From Immundisolibacterales bacterium (GTDB lineage Bacteria; Pseudomonadota; Gammaproteobacteria; HK1): DNA of 64,000 nt. A program made the translations under genes and the position numbers. The DNA lies in assembly GCA_026712715.1 (NCBI GenBank), contig JAPOPW010000045.1, positions 1 to 64,000 of the forward strand, written 5' to 3'. The stretch's first letter is position 1, and every line of letters starts with the position of its first letter. Below are positions 1 through 7,677 of this stretch, piece after piece. Under the pieces are notes generated by a model that worked only from the letters and a program-made list of their open reading frames with translations, ran no database searches and was not told the DNA's origin.

Positions 1-353
1 AAGCACCTGCAACATCGTGGCCCGTACCACGGACGGTTGAAAAGCGTGCATATATGCGCAGTCGTTCGCAACCAGCATTGATGAAGGGGTGGGTCAGAAT
101 TATTGAGTCATCCATCGGAACGGAACTTCACCCACAATCTGTGCCGCCCCTGAGAATCACGCCGGGCACATGCTGCGGCACCGACAGCCGGAGAGACACC
201 GCACGCGCTCGCATCAGGCCGTCACTACAAGCGTAGGTGTCCAGTTTTCGTTCTCGAGCTGCCCTCTCCGTCGATCCGCAACCCGGACTCGCTTCCCCAC
301 TCGATGCCGTTTCGGCCCGAGATTGACGGCGGCCCGGACTGATTCTAGTCTGG
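1..353. other. Non-coding start of window, upstream of LysR gene
   Basis: No convincing gene is visible; short open frames here lack family resemblance. The 11-mer attattgagtc occurs at 99-109 and again at 360-370, where it forms part of the palindrome in front of the LysR gene, so the upstream copy may be a second regulator-binding half site. Confidence 0.5.
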
Positions 354-368
354 CTCAATATTATTGAG
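354..368 (+). promoter_or_regulatory. Perfect 7+7 palindrome, probable LysR-type operator
   Basis: CTCAATA-T-TATTGAG is a perfect inverted repeat with a one-base centre and contains the LysR signature T-N11-A (T355 to A367). It ends 23 bases before the LysR start, an ideal place for autoregulation. A preceding 13-mer tagtctggctcaa (346-358) recurs at 1371-1383 before the second LysR gene, where only the left half of the palindrome is kept. Confidence 0.6.
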
Positions 369-391
369 TCTCATACCGGAGCCTGGGACCC

Positions 392-1300
392 ATGCAAACC
401 AATCGGCTGCCCCCTCTGAATTCGCTCAAGGCATTCGAAGCGGCGGCGAGACACGAGAGCTTCCTGGAAGCGGCGACCGAACAGGGCGTCACGTCGGGAT
501 CCGTCAGCCGGCATGTGCGGCTGCTCGAGCGCTATCTGGGAACCGAACTGTTCGTACGGCGAAGCAATGGCGTCGCGCTTACCGCGGCGGGAAGGGAATA
601 CGCCACGAAGGTCGGCAGCATCCTCAGGGACCTGAGAATCGCGACGGACCGTGTCCGCAAGCCATCGGGCGAGCGCGCGATCGCGATCTCGACGCTGCCG
701 ATATTCTCGGAACGCTGGCTCTACCGGCGCATCCCGTCGTTCCGGAAGACGTTCGACCGGGCGGAGCTGCGGATCGAGGCGCACAACGGCGAGCACGACG
801 CGCAGCGCGAGGACGTCGATGCGTGGATCATGTATTCGAAAGGACACCATCCCGGCTACAGCGTGACGCGGCTGTTCGGGGAAGAGGTCTTTCCCGTCTG
901 CAGCCCGCAGTTCCGCAGCAGGCTGTCGGCCCACCCCGGCGCCGACGAGATCATCGGGCAACCCCTGCTGCACGACATCTACTGGGACACCGACTGGCCG
1001 GACTGGGCCCGCGCCGTCGGCGCCACAACCGGCGAGCTTGCCGCCAACATGCGCTTTGCGCTTTACAAGGGCGTCATCCAGGCGGCGGTCGACGGGATGG
1101 GCATGGCCGTGGGACACGGCGAGATGGTCGCCAAGGAGCTGGCGACCGGAAAGCTCGTGCCCCTGGTGCATCTCTCGGTTGCTTCGGAGTCGTCCTATCA
1201 CCTGGTCATGAACGCGTCGTCGGAGAACGATCCAACCCTCCTCCGGCTGAAGGAATGGCTCCTGCAGGAATGCGCACGAGGCGAGCTGCCGAACGGCTGA
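392..1300 (+). CDS. LysR-family transcriptional regulator (GcvA-like)
   Basis: This is a full-length LysR-type regulator of 302 residues. Residues 1-65 form the winged helix-turn-helix (PPLNSLKAFEAAARHESF, then SRHVRLLERYLGTELFVRR), followed by the effector-binding domain to the end. The opening is typical of the GcvA branch. The start is the ATG directly after the palindromic operator at 354-368. Its target genes and effector cannot be read from the sequence. A second gene with almost the same N-terminus follows at 1416, so this locus has had a gene duplication. Confidence 0.9.
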   Translation: MQTNRLPPLNSLKAFEAAARHESFLEAATEQGVTSGSVSRHVRLLERYLGTELFVRRSNGVALTAAGREYATKVGSILRDLRIATDRVRKPSGERAIAISTLPIFSERWLYRRIPSFRKTFDRAELRIEAHNGEHDAQREDVDAWIMYSKGHHPGYSVTRLFGEEVFPVCSPQFRSRLSAHPGADEIIGQPLLHDIYWDTDWPDWARAVGATTGELAANMRFALYKGVIQAAVDGMGMAVGHGEMVAKELATGKLVPLVHLSVASESSYHLVMNASSENDPTLLRLKEWLLQECARGELPNG

Positions 1301-1370
1301 CCGTTCACGAAGTCGCCGGCCCCGCGCCGTTCGCCGCCTCCAGGCGATTGACCATGACGTGCAAAAAACT

Positions 1371-1383
1371 TAGTCTGGCTCAA
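1371..1383 (+). repeat. Second copy of 13-bp upstream element tagtctggctcaa
   Basis: Identical to 346-358. It lies 33 bases before the start of the truncated LysR gene, as the first copy lies 34 bases before the full-length one. The right half of the palindrome is not preserved here. Either a shared promoter/operator element or the edge of the gene duplication. Confidence 0.5.
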
Positions 1384-1415
1384 CTTCTCTAAGGCTTCGC
1401 CAGTGCCGGGAATAC

Positions 1416-1709
1416 ATGTCCAATGCGCCGCTTCCTCCGCTGAATAGGCTTCAGGCATTCGAAGCGGCGGGCCGGCATGAGAGTTTCCTGTACGCGGCCG
1501 CCGAGCTGCAGGTCTCGCCAGGCGCCGTCAGCAGACATGTTCGGCTGCTCGAGCAGTTCCTCGGAACGGAACTGTTTGTGAGGCGAAGCAATGGAGTGAC
1601 TCTCACCCCAGCCGGCAATCGCTACGCCCGCTCGGTGAGCCGCATCGTCAGGGACCTGAGAAGAGCGACGGCTGAAGTGCGAAAACCGGATACGGCCCTC
1701 GGACCCTGA
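1416..1709 (+). pseudogene. Truncated LysR paralogue (DNA-binding domain only)
   Basis: The 97 residues match the N-terminal winged helix of the upstream LysR protein closely (PLNRLQAFEAAGRHESF; SRHVRLLEQFLGTELFVRR) and then stop after a short tail. No effector-binding domain can be found in any frame downstream. LysR proteins are normally about 300 residues, so this is most simply a 3'-deleted duplicate. A HTH-only protein could still dimerise poorly or compete for the shared operator, so a residual regulatory role is possible but speculative. Confidence 0.7.
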
Positions 1710-1885
1710 TCCGGCCCACCTGTCGGTCTATATGGTGAACTCACTTTGGAAACCGCGCGGGAGGCTTTGTCTCTCGCCATCGCACCTCGACTCGGCACCG
1801 GCCTCGAACAAACGGCGAGTCCAGGGAATGGCCACCTCCTCGGCGATCGCTCCCGCCTCGCGCAGTGCCGCGGCAGCGGACACGG

Positions 1886-2356
1886 TCAGGGCCGGTCGGC
1901 GAGGAGGCGCGCCATGAGTTCGGGCGACGGCGGCGGTGGCGGTGTCCAGCCCGGTGGAGCCCATGGCGGCGGATGCCGGCCTGCGATCTCGCGGCTCTCT
2001 TCAGCATTGACGAGGCCGCTGAACGGGTGCGAGCTTCGAAGGCGCTGTCCTTCGTCCGACGGGTCAAGCAGGACTGCGCGGATCTGCGTCCAGGGGCGAT
2101 CGAGGATCGTGCGCCATTCTGTACTTGCCCGGGATAACGTCCCCCGCCGGGCGCGTTCGCGCTCGAGGTTCTCGAAGGCGATCTGGAGCCGTACGGGATC
2201 TTCTTCGATGCGCTGGACGATGAGGCGGCAGGCGTCGAGGATGCGCGCGTCGATGTGTGGGTGGCCGACGCCGCACTGTTCGGGCTTGACGCCCATCTCT
2301 TCAAGCGAAGGGATGCGTTCGGCACCGAGCGGCGATCGGGCGTTTTGATCGGTCAT
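1886..2356 (-). CDS. Hypothetical protein, Pro-rich C-terminus
   Basis: About 156 residues from the ATG at 2356; the frame stays open upstream to 2473, but the extension is low-complexity and probably untranslated. The sequence is mostly charged helices (DARILDACRLIVQRIEEDP) and ends in a proline-rich tail (PPPWAPPGW, PPPPPSPE). I do not recognise a family. It is the last gene of a minus-strand series running from the ubiquitin-like operon at 5.5 kb, so it could be a distal member of that transcription unit. Confidence 0.5.
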   Translation of the reverse strand: MTDQNARSPLGAERIPSLEEMGVKPEQCGVGHPHIDARILDACRLIVQRIEEDPVRLQIAFENLERERARRGTLSRASTEWRTILDRPWTQIRAVLLDPSDEGQRLRSSHPFSGLVNAEESREIAGRHPPPWAPPGWTPPPPPSPELMARLLADRP

Positions 2357-2478
2357 TGGTTTGGTCCGTCTGTCGTCCGCGTCCGGGTCGATCTCGGCCT
2401 CGAAGGGAATGCTGCCGCAATGACATCCCCCACGTCCATCGTGTACTCCCGTTCGTCGCGGTCGCGTCGACACGCACG

Positions 2479-2850
2479 CTATCCGGATCCCCCGACCTGG
2501 CCGAGAAGCACCCGGTCCATCTTCGGCTCGTCCCAGCGCCGCGTGACCGTCGACCAGCGCTCCATCAGCCGGAGCATCTTGGGGTCCCCGGCGAGCTCCT
2601 GGAAGGTGTAGAGACGGTCGACGACCTCGCGCATCAGGTCCCGCATGGCATCGTCATCGAAGTGCGAGACCTCGGGCCAGGGGATGCGCCGTCCGTCCGC
2701 ATCGATGACGGTCACGTCGGAGTAGTCCCCGGTACGCGTAACGGGGACAACGCCGGCGTGGAGGTTGTCGAGCTTCGTGTTGCGCACGCAGAACATCGCC
2801 ATCGCCTTGGCGACCTCGGCGCGCAAGCCGCGTAGCAGTTCTTCATCCAC
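2479..2850 (-). CDS. Hypothetical protein, 123 aa
   Basis: The protein has normal composition, predicted helices at both ends and a central beta segment (DVTVIDADGRRIPWPEVSHFDDD). No catalytic motif or membrane segment is visible and I do not recognise the family. It sits 123 bases from the next gene on the same strand (1886-2356 from its ATG). Coding is supported by regular amino-acid composition compared with the opposite-strand frames, which are arginine-rich. Confidence 0.6.
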   Translation of the reverse strand: MDEELLRGLRAEVAKAMAMFCVRNTKLDNLHAGVVPVTRTGDYSDVTVIDADGRRIPWPEVSHFDDDAMRDLMREVVDRLYTFQELAGDPKMLRLMERWSTVTRRWDEPKMDRVLLGQVGGSG

Positions 2851-2976
2851 TTCTTGGCTCCAATCGTTTGCCGTTTACGAACAGGCCGGTGCGCGGCAGG
2901 GTACCGCGCCCGGAGAGGGACCGGGGGGCCTGCAGAGTTCGAGTTGGTGGCACGATGGCGGTCAGCGCTGGTTGGT

Positions 2977-3252
2977 TCAGAGGCCGTCAAACTTGTGCCG
3001 GTGGCACGCGATGAAGTCGCGCCTGGGCCACAGGTTGGGTTCAGAGCCCACCGGATGGAGATATTCCTTGCGCTCGTGCCAATGTGCGGCACGAACGACG
3101 AGCTTCAGGTCGTACCGCCAGTTCCCGACCTCGACGTACCACTTCTTCGATAGGTCGCCGCGGTAGACCTCAAGCATGGCGAGGGGGCCCACAGCGCGGA
3201 ACTCTTCAAGCGCAAGTTCGACTCCGCCCCGTGTGACATCCTTCACTGCCAT
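2977..3252 (-). CDS. Small hypothetical protein, possible ScoMcrA-like head domain
   Basis: From the ATG at 3252 this is 91 residues; the frame also stays open to 3330. The pattern ALEEFRAVGPLAMLEVY, then WYVEVGNWRYDLKLVVRAAH, recalls the N-terminal head domain of ScoMcrA-type modification-dependent endonucleases, which carries a similar helix-strand-strand-helix with a conserved R-Y-D-x-K. That assignment is from memory and weak. No HNH nuclease domain follows, so if correct it is an isolated reader-type domain. It lies directly downstream of the JAB-E1 gene on the same strand. Confidence 0.45.
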   Translation of the reverse strand: MAVKDVTRGGVELALEEFRAVGPLAMLEVYRGDLSKKWYVEVGNWRYDLKLVVRAAHWHERKEYLHPVGSEPNLWPRRDFIACHRHKFDGL

Positions 3253-3401
3253 GAGCACATTGAACCAGAAGACAGAGCCGGATTCTGAGGTAGTCCACGA
3301 TGCGCTTCCCAGACTGGACGGGATGTTCATCCGATGCTCGGGTACCGAACACCGGATGGGCCTCCAGCTCCTAGCTCGGTTCTGAAGAAACAGCGATTTA
3401 G

Positions 3402-4952
3402 TCAGGAAGCCACCGCAGCCACCGCCCGCCTTATCCTCCTTCGGAATCTGCGAAGCGAGTGCTTGACGCGGTCACGCCACCGTTGTCGCGGCTCCACCAG
3501 GAACGGGTATGGCGGTCGGCCATCTTGACCAAGCCCGAGTCGCTTGCTTCCAAACTCACAGGTCCCGACGCATCGACCCGGATGCTCAAACGGGACTGTC
3601 TCAGCGTCAACGAAGCGGTGTTCGAACGACCACCGACCCGCAGTTGGACTGTTGTCGTGCCACCAATCTTCACCAACGAGGTAGCGGACGAGGAGTCGGA
3701 TCTCTTCGGCCGCAACGACATTGCAAAACGCAATCGTGTTCTGACCGGGCTCGGGACCGTCCTCGGGCTCACCGTTGATGTACCGCCCGGCACGCCTGGT
3801 CCCCATTCGCTCGTCTCGCGCATCGCTGCTCGAGTACTGCTCCCGACAACGCAGGCAACGCATGTCGGGCCCGACGAGATGCACGCACCATTTGGCCGAG
3901 CGCAAGCGCTCCCCCGAATCCACGAGAACGCCGCCGTCAATGAGCGGCAGGCAGTTTGAATACGCGATGTGGTTCAGCACCTCTCGAGCCTCCGCATTGT
4001 CGACACAGCACACGATCACGTCCGCGTCAGCGGCGAGGCGGTACGCCCGCTCGGTGCGGATCGACAACGGCACCGCCCGAACAATGAGCCTGCCTGCAGT
4101 GCCGACAGCGCGGACGTGTTCTGCCGCGACATCCACCTTTCGCAGCCCCAGACAGTGCCGGTCGGCGTAGACCAATCGGTCGAGGTTCTTTTCCTCGACC
4201 ACGTCGGCGTCAATGATCGTGATCTCCTCGAACCCTGTCCGCGCGAGACCCTCGAGCACAATCGAGCCGACGCTCCCCGCACCAACGACGCAGATATGGG
4301 TACGAGCGAGCCTTGTCTGCGCGTCGGTCCCCCAGCTGTCCAGTGTCCGCACCAGGCTTTGTTGACGAACATACGGCGGGTGCGCTCCGGGCGCCCAATC
4401 TGCCCGAGTGCCCCGCGGTCCGATCCTCCGCACGTCCGTGCAGTGCACCGGGGCAACGCATCCCCGCCCCGACTCGTGCCAGAACCGCGCGCTCCAAACT
4501 CCGTCTGCGCCCATCGTCAGACCAAGCAGGGGGAGCTTCGTCTCCCGGATGAACGGCGCAATGATGTTGCGCTCAGTATCGTCGTCCATGCCGCTCAGCG
4601 CCTGCCAGCCGGGCCCGGGATGGCTGTGGAGAACCGCAACTCCAGCGTGCGCCCCTAGCGCGCGGTCCACAACGCGATTGAGGTATCCGCCGAGCACCGT
4701 GACGTTGCCGTGCAGATCCCGGTCGCCGTCGTGCGGAAGAACGGCTTCACCGAGAATCCCGGTGTAGCGGTTCAGGCCGTCGCCCGGGCGCCACAGCGCC
4801 AGACAGGCCTCCTCCTGCATCCCCTCGCCTTCGAACCCACTCAGAAGATGGTCCGCGAGCTCACGGTGCAGCGCCTCTCGGAGCACAACTCGATGCTTCA
4901 ACGCGTGCTCCAGATCCTGCGAACGTGACGGTTGAGGTAGGTGCTCATGCAC
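3402..4952 (-). CDS. JAB/MPN isopeptidase fused to E1-like (ThiF) enzyme
   Basis: This 516-residue fusion has two enzymatic halves. Residues about 20-165 are a JAB/MPN metalloprotease with an intact JAMM motif: H109-S-H111-P, S120, D123. Residues about 200-430 are an E1/ThiF adenylating domain: GAGSVG at 224-229, D248 for nucleotide binding, N256-x-x-R259, K272 and D318 (CVDN). A CxxC pair lies at 366-369 and a basic tail ends the protein. In known families the E1 half adenylates a ubiquitin-like C-terminus, while the JAB half trims or removes it. The ATG at 4952 overlaps the E2-like gene by 55 bases; a GTG at 4886 is an alternative. Fusions of this kind accompany bacterial ubiquitin-like/E2 operons. 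Confidence 0.88.
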   Translation of the reverse strand: MHEHLPQPSRSQDLEHALKHRVVLREALHRELADHLLSGFEGEGMQEEACLALWRPGDGLNRYTGILGEAVLPHDGDRDLHGNVTVLGGYLNRVVDRALGAHAGVAVLHSHPGPGWQALSGMDDDTERNIIAPFIRETKLPLLGLTMGADGVWSARFWHESGRGCVAPVHCTDVRRIGPRGTRADWAPGAHPPYVRQQSLVRTLDSWGTDAQTRLARTHICVVGAGSVGSIVLEGLARTGFEEITIIDADVVEEKNLDRLVYADRHCLGLRKVDVAAEHVRAVGTAGRLIVRAVPLSIRTERAYRLAADADVIVCCVDNAEAREVLNHIAYSNCLPLIDGGVLVDSGERLRSAKWCVHLVGPDMRCLRCREQYSSSDARDERMGTRRAGRYINGEPEDGPEPGQNTIAFCNVVAAEEIRLLVRYLVGEDWWHDNSPTAGRWSFEHRFVDAETVPFEHPGRCVGTCEFGSKRLGLGQDGRPPYPFLVEPRQRWRDRVKHSLRRFRRRIRRAVAAVAS

Positions 4953-5323
4953 TTTCCGCCCGGTGTCTCGATCTGGTCCCAGAAATCACTCGGCGGGGCG
5001 CTGATCCCCAACCACGCCTGTCCTTCGGCGCATTCGTAGTGAGTGACGGCTCCGGCGGGCCTGGAACCCCTTACCTGCTGCTCCAGGACAGCATCCGGCG
5101 GTGACAGGTACAGCCAGTGGGGCGCCACCTCGGGCCACTCCCCTTCGTTCTCGTGCACCGCAACCGCCAGGGTCACCGACTCACCTGCTCGACTGCCGTC
5201 CTCGATGCGGTACTCAAACCTCACCCCTTCCGCGCCACCTTGGTCCTTGGGCGCGGTGAACGGCTCGGGTCGATAGCTCAGCTCGACGAGCTCCGCCGCC
5301 ATCCGCTGCGAGTTGGTGCTCAT
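4898..5323 (-). CDS. E2-like ubiquitin-conjugating fold protein
   Basis: The 141-residue protein lies between the ubiquitin-like and E1 genes, in the position of the E2. A UBC-like pattern is visible: a beta strand, EWPEVAPHWLYLSPPD at 62-77 resembling the E2 P-x-x-P-H element, then a segment where the catalytic Cys would normally lie (GQAWLGISAPPSDFWD, 101-116). No Cys occurs at the classical position; the cysteines are C98 and C125. The nucleophile may therefore be C125, C98 or a hydroxyl residue. The ATG overlaps the stop of the preceding gene (ATGA), so the two are translationally coupled. Confidence 0.72.
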   Translation of the reverse strand: MSTNSQRMAAELVELSYRPEPFTAPKDQGGAEGVRFEYRIEDGSRAGESVTLAVAVHENEGEWPEVAPHWLYLSPPDAVLEQQVRGSRPAGAVTHYECAEGQAWLGISAPPSDFWDQIETPGGKCMSTYLNRHVRRIWSTR

Positions 5324-5562
5324 GCGAACGGCGCACCCTTGTCCGGGGCCGCCCGGAACACGTTGTACTTGTCGAGCTCCACCACCTGCCCCGACTGGAA
5401 CGTCACGTCCGAGTCAGGAACCGTGAGCACGTACCCAGTCTTCTCGGGGTCCTGGCCAATGGCCTTGCCGGCGAACGCGGCTTGCAAGAGCACCGCCGCG
5501 TCGACCGCGCGCTCCTCAGAGAAGAAGGTCTCCCCGTTCACCTTGTACTCGTACTGGTTCAC
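5320..5562 (-). CDS. Ubiquitin-like protein (single multiubiquitin-type domain)
   Basis: This 80-residue protein starts at a GTG preceded by a good ribosome site, AAGGAG six bases upstream. The fold pattern is beta-hairpin (YEYKVNGETFF), helix (AVLLQAAF), strand (GYVLTVP) and final strand (VVELDKYNVFRAAP). This matches the bacterial multiubiquitin-type beta-grasp family, here one copy. It ends in KGAPFA rather than a terminal diglycine, so conjugation would need an unusual terminus or trimming by the JAB domain. It is first in the operon with the E2-like and JAB-E1 genes, which is the strongest support for the call. Confidence 0.78.
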   Translation of the reverse strand: MNQYEYKVNGETFFSEERAVDAAVLLQAAFAGKAIGQDPEKTGYVLTVPDSDVTFQSGQVVELDKYNVFRAAPDKGAPFA

Positions 5563-5654
5563 GCCAGTCTCCTTCGAGTTGTCTACACTGTCCGGCGACC
5601 CTGCCTCCTCGGCCCAGACGGTTCCGGGGCTTCGGAGGCGTCGCCTTGAGGTTT

Positions 5655-5685
5655 ATGTTACCATCTTTCCCTGTCATTTTGTCAA
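5655..5685 (-). promoter_or_regulatory. Candidate promoter of the ubiquitin-like operon
   Basis: On the minus strand TTGACA (5685-5680) is followed after 19 bases by TAACAT (5660-5655), in an AT-rich patch between two divergent operons. The spacing is longer than ideal. The same patch probably also holds the operator of the divergent XRE regulator. Confidence 0.4.
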
Positions 5686-5715
5686 CCAAGGGTTCACGTC
5701 AATGGGGAGAAACGC

Positions 5716-6795
5716 ATGTTTGGACAACGACTCCGGCTCGCCCGCAAGCGGGCAGGGCTTTCCATGCAGTCACTTGCCCAGCAGATGACCCCGCAAGTTA
5801 CCGCCCAAGCCATCAGCAAGTACGAATCGGGCAAGATGATGCCCTCGTCGGCGGTCCTCGTCGGTCTGGGAAAGGCGCTCGACGTGTCGCTCGACTTCCT
5901 CATGAGCGCTCAAGTGGAGGCGCTCGACGGACTCGAGTTCCGCAAGCATTCCCGGACCTCGGCGCGCGACCGCGCCAAGGCCGAGGCGGTGGTGATCGAC
6001 AGCCTGGAGCGCTATCTCGCGATCGAGGAGATCCTCGAACTTTCCCCGCCGGTCGACGCGTTCAGGGACGTGCGCAGCGACAGCGTCGCCACCGAGGCCG
6101 ACATCGACGACAAGGCCGACGCGCTCCGGAACGTCTGGCAGCTCGGGATGGACCCAATCCCTAGCCTGTGCGCCCTCCTCGAAGACAAGGGAATCAAGGT
6201 GATCGTCGGCGACCTTCCCGATCGCATCAACGGATTGGCATGCGACGTCCTGCGGGAAGGCAAGCGAGTGGCGGAAGCCGTCGTCGTTTCAGAACACGCC
6301 AATGTAGAGAGAAAGCGATTCACCCTCGCCCACGAGCTCGCGCACCGAATCATCCACTCCACGGGCAACCCGGCAATCAAGCTCGAGGTCGCAATGAACC
6401 GCTTCGCGGGCGCTTTCCTGGTGCCGGCGAAAAGTCTTCTGGAGGAGACCGGAGCGGCGCGCCGCCGCGTGACCTACCACGAGATCATCCGTCTCAAGCA
6501 CACCTACGGCGTGTCCGCTGCAGCCATGCTCATGCGCCTTGGCCAAGTTGGGATCCTGCGCCCCGCCAGTGTCCAGCACGCCTTCGCAACCTTCGCCCGT
6601 TCATGGCGCAAGGACGAGCCGGAACCCATCGGCGGTCGCCGCGGATTCGCCGCCTTCGAAAAGCCACGTCGCTTTGAACAGCTCGTGTGGCGCGCTGTCG
6701 GCGAAGAACTCATCTCGCCAGTGCGTGCAGCGACGCTTCTCAACCAATCGCTCGCCGCCGTCGAACAGCAGATCAGCGGTCCGCCTCACCAGTGA
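5716..6795 (+). CDS. XRE regulator fused to ImmA/IrrE metallopeptidase
   Basis: Residues 1-65 are an XRE helix-turn-helix (LRLARKRAGLSMQSL, then AISKYESGK). Residues about 140-265 are an ImmA/IrrE-type zinc peptidase with HELAH at 206-210. In known members the peptidase cleaves a repressor or partner when triggered, and the HTH represses its own promoter. Length is 359 residues, normal for the fused form. It is divergent from the ubiquitin-like operon across a 153-base AT-rich spacer and overlaps the following PIN gene by four bases (GTGA). It is thus either the antitoxin of that toxin or a damage/phage-responsive switch for both operons. Confidence 0.88.
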   Translation: MFGQRLRLARKRAGLSMQSLAQQMTPQVTAQAISKYESGKMMPSSAVLVGLGKALDVSLDFLMSAQVEALDGLEFRKHSRTSARDRAKAEAVVIDSLERYLAIEEILELSPPVDAFRDVRSDSVATEADIDDKADALRNVWQLGMDPIPSLCALLEDKGIKVIVGDLPDRINGLACDVLREGKRVAEAVVVSEHANVERKRFTLAHELAHRIIHSTGNPAIKLEVAMNRFAGAFLVPAKSLLEETGAARRRVTYHEIIRLKHTYGVSAAAMLMRLGQVGILRPASVQHAFATFARSWRKDEPEPIGGRRGFAAFEKPRRFEQLVWRAVGEELISPVRAATLLNQSLAAVEQQISGPPHQ

Positions 6796-7301
6796 ACCGG
6801 ATCATCGTCAACGACGCGTCCTGTCTTATCGACCTTCGCAAGGGCGGTTTGCTGACCGTCCTCTGCGAACTGCCGTACCAGCTGGTTGTCCCGCTGCCTG
6901 TGCGCGCATCGGAGATTCTCGACTTCTCCGACGACCAGTGGCGCCTCCTCGACCGTTCAGGCCTGATCACGTATGACTTGCCAGGACCGGAAGTTGCACA
7001 GGCCCTGGCGCTCCGACAGCGCCGTCCTGCCCTCTCACCAAACGACTGCTTTTGTTTTGTCACAGCCCTCGTGCATTCCGGAATCTTGCTCACGGGCGAC
7101 GCCCCGCTCCGGCGCTTCGCGACCGAGAACGGCATGCAAGTACACGGCGTGCTGTGGGTGATCGATGAACTCGAAGCGAACAGAGTCTGCCCCACACCGT
7201 TGCTGACTCACGCGCTACGAACTTGGCAAAGCGACGACGCGGTGTTCCTTCCCGAAAATGAGATCTCCGCTCGGCTCGAGAGCATTGGCGCTCAGGAATG
7301 A
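6792..7301 (+). CDS. PIN-domain (VapC-like) nuclease
   Basis: The 169-residue protein starts at GTG 6792 inside the stop of the XRE-ImmA gene. It has the PIN acidic set: D8 and the NDASCLIDL start, E41 (ASEIL), D in SPNDC and D in LTGDAPLRR. PIN domains are Mg-dependent RNases, usually toxins of type II toxin-antitoxin pairs. Pairing with an XRE-ImmA/IrrE antitoxin rather than a small VapB is a known but less usual arrangement. A hairpin without a T-run follows at 7344-7362. Confidence 0.82.
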   Translation: MNRIIVNDASCLIDLRKGGLLTVLCELPYQLVVPLPVRASEILDFSDDQWRLLDRSGLITYDLPGPEVAQALALRQRRPALSPNDCFCFVTALVHSGILLTGDAPLRRFATENGMQVHGVLWVIDELEANRVCPTPLLTHALRTWQSDDAVFLPENEISARLESIGAQE

Positions 7302-7677
7302 CCGCGCTCCCACTGTCGGCGGCCAGCATTGGGCGGCCTGGCCCGAGAGCTGTAGGCTCTCGCTCAGGACCTGGAGGGTGGCTAATTGGAACGAACGAGG
7401 CCCGGGTACTGGAGGGGCCTCTACGGGACTGAGTTCGGTCATACGCGCCAGTTCCTGACCCCCTTCCGTGGGCCGCACGCTCGCCGGTGAAGGCAAGCGC
7501 ACGGTCCGCGCCGGCTCGAGGGGAAGCGCTCAGCAGACGATAGTCGCGCGGTGCGGATGCGACTCCAAGTGACCTGGTAGCCCGGGGACGGCGCCGGGAC
7601 CACACGCAACCGGTGACTACACCCGGTCGGTGATGCTCGTACGGCCTGCGAGCTGTGGGAGCGCCAGGTCCCGGCGG
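7302..7677. other. Intergenic stretch with one hairpin
   Basis: No gene is seen. CGAGAGC (7344-7350) pairs perfectly with GCTCTCG (7356-7362) around a five-base loop. It lacks a T-run, so it would be at best a weak terminator for the two converging genes. Confidence 0.45.

Noticed and set aside
7344-7362. Rho-independent terminator
   Set aside because: The stem is perfect but no T-run follows on either strand.
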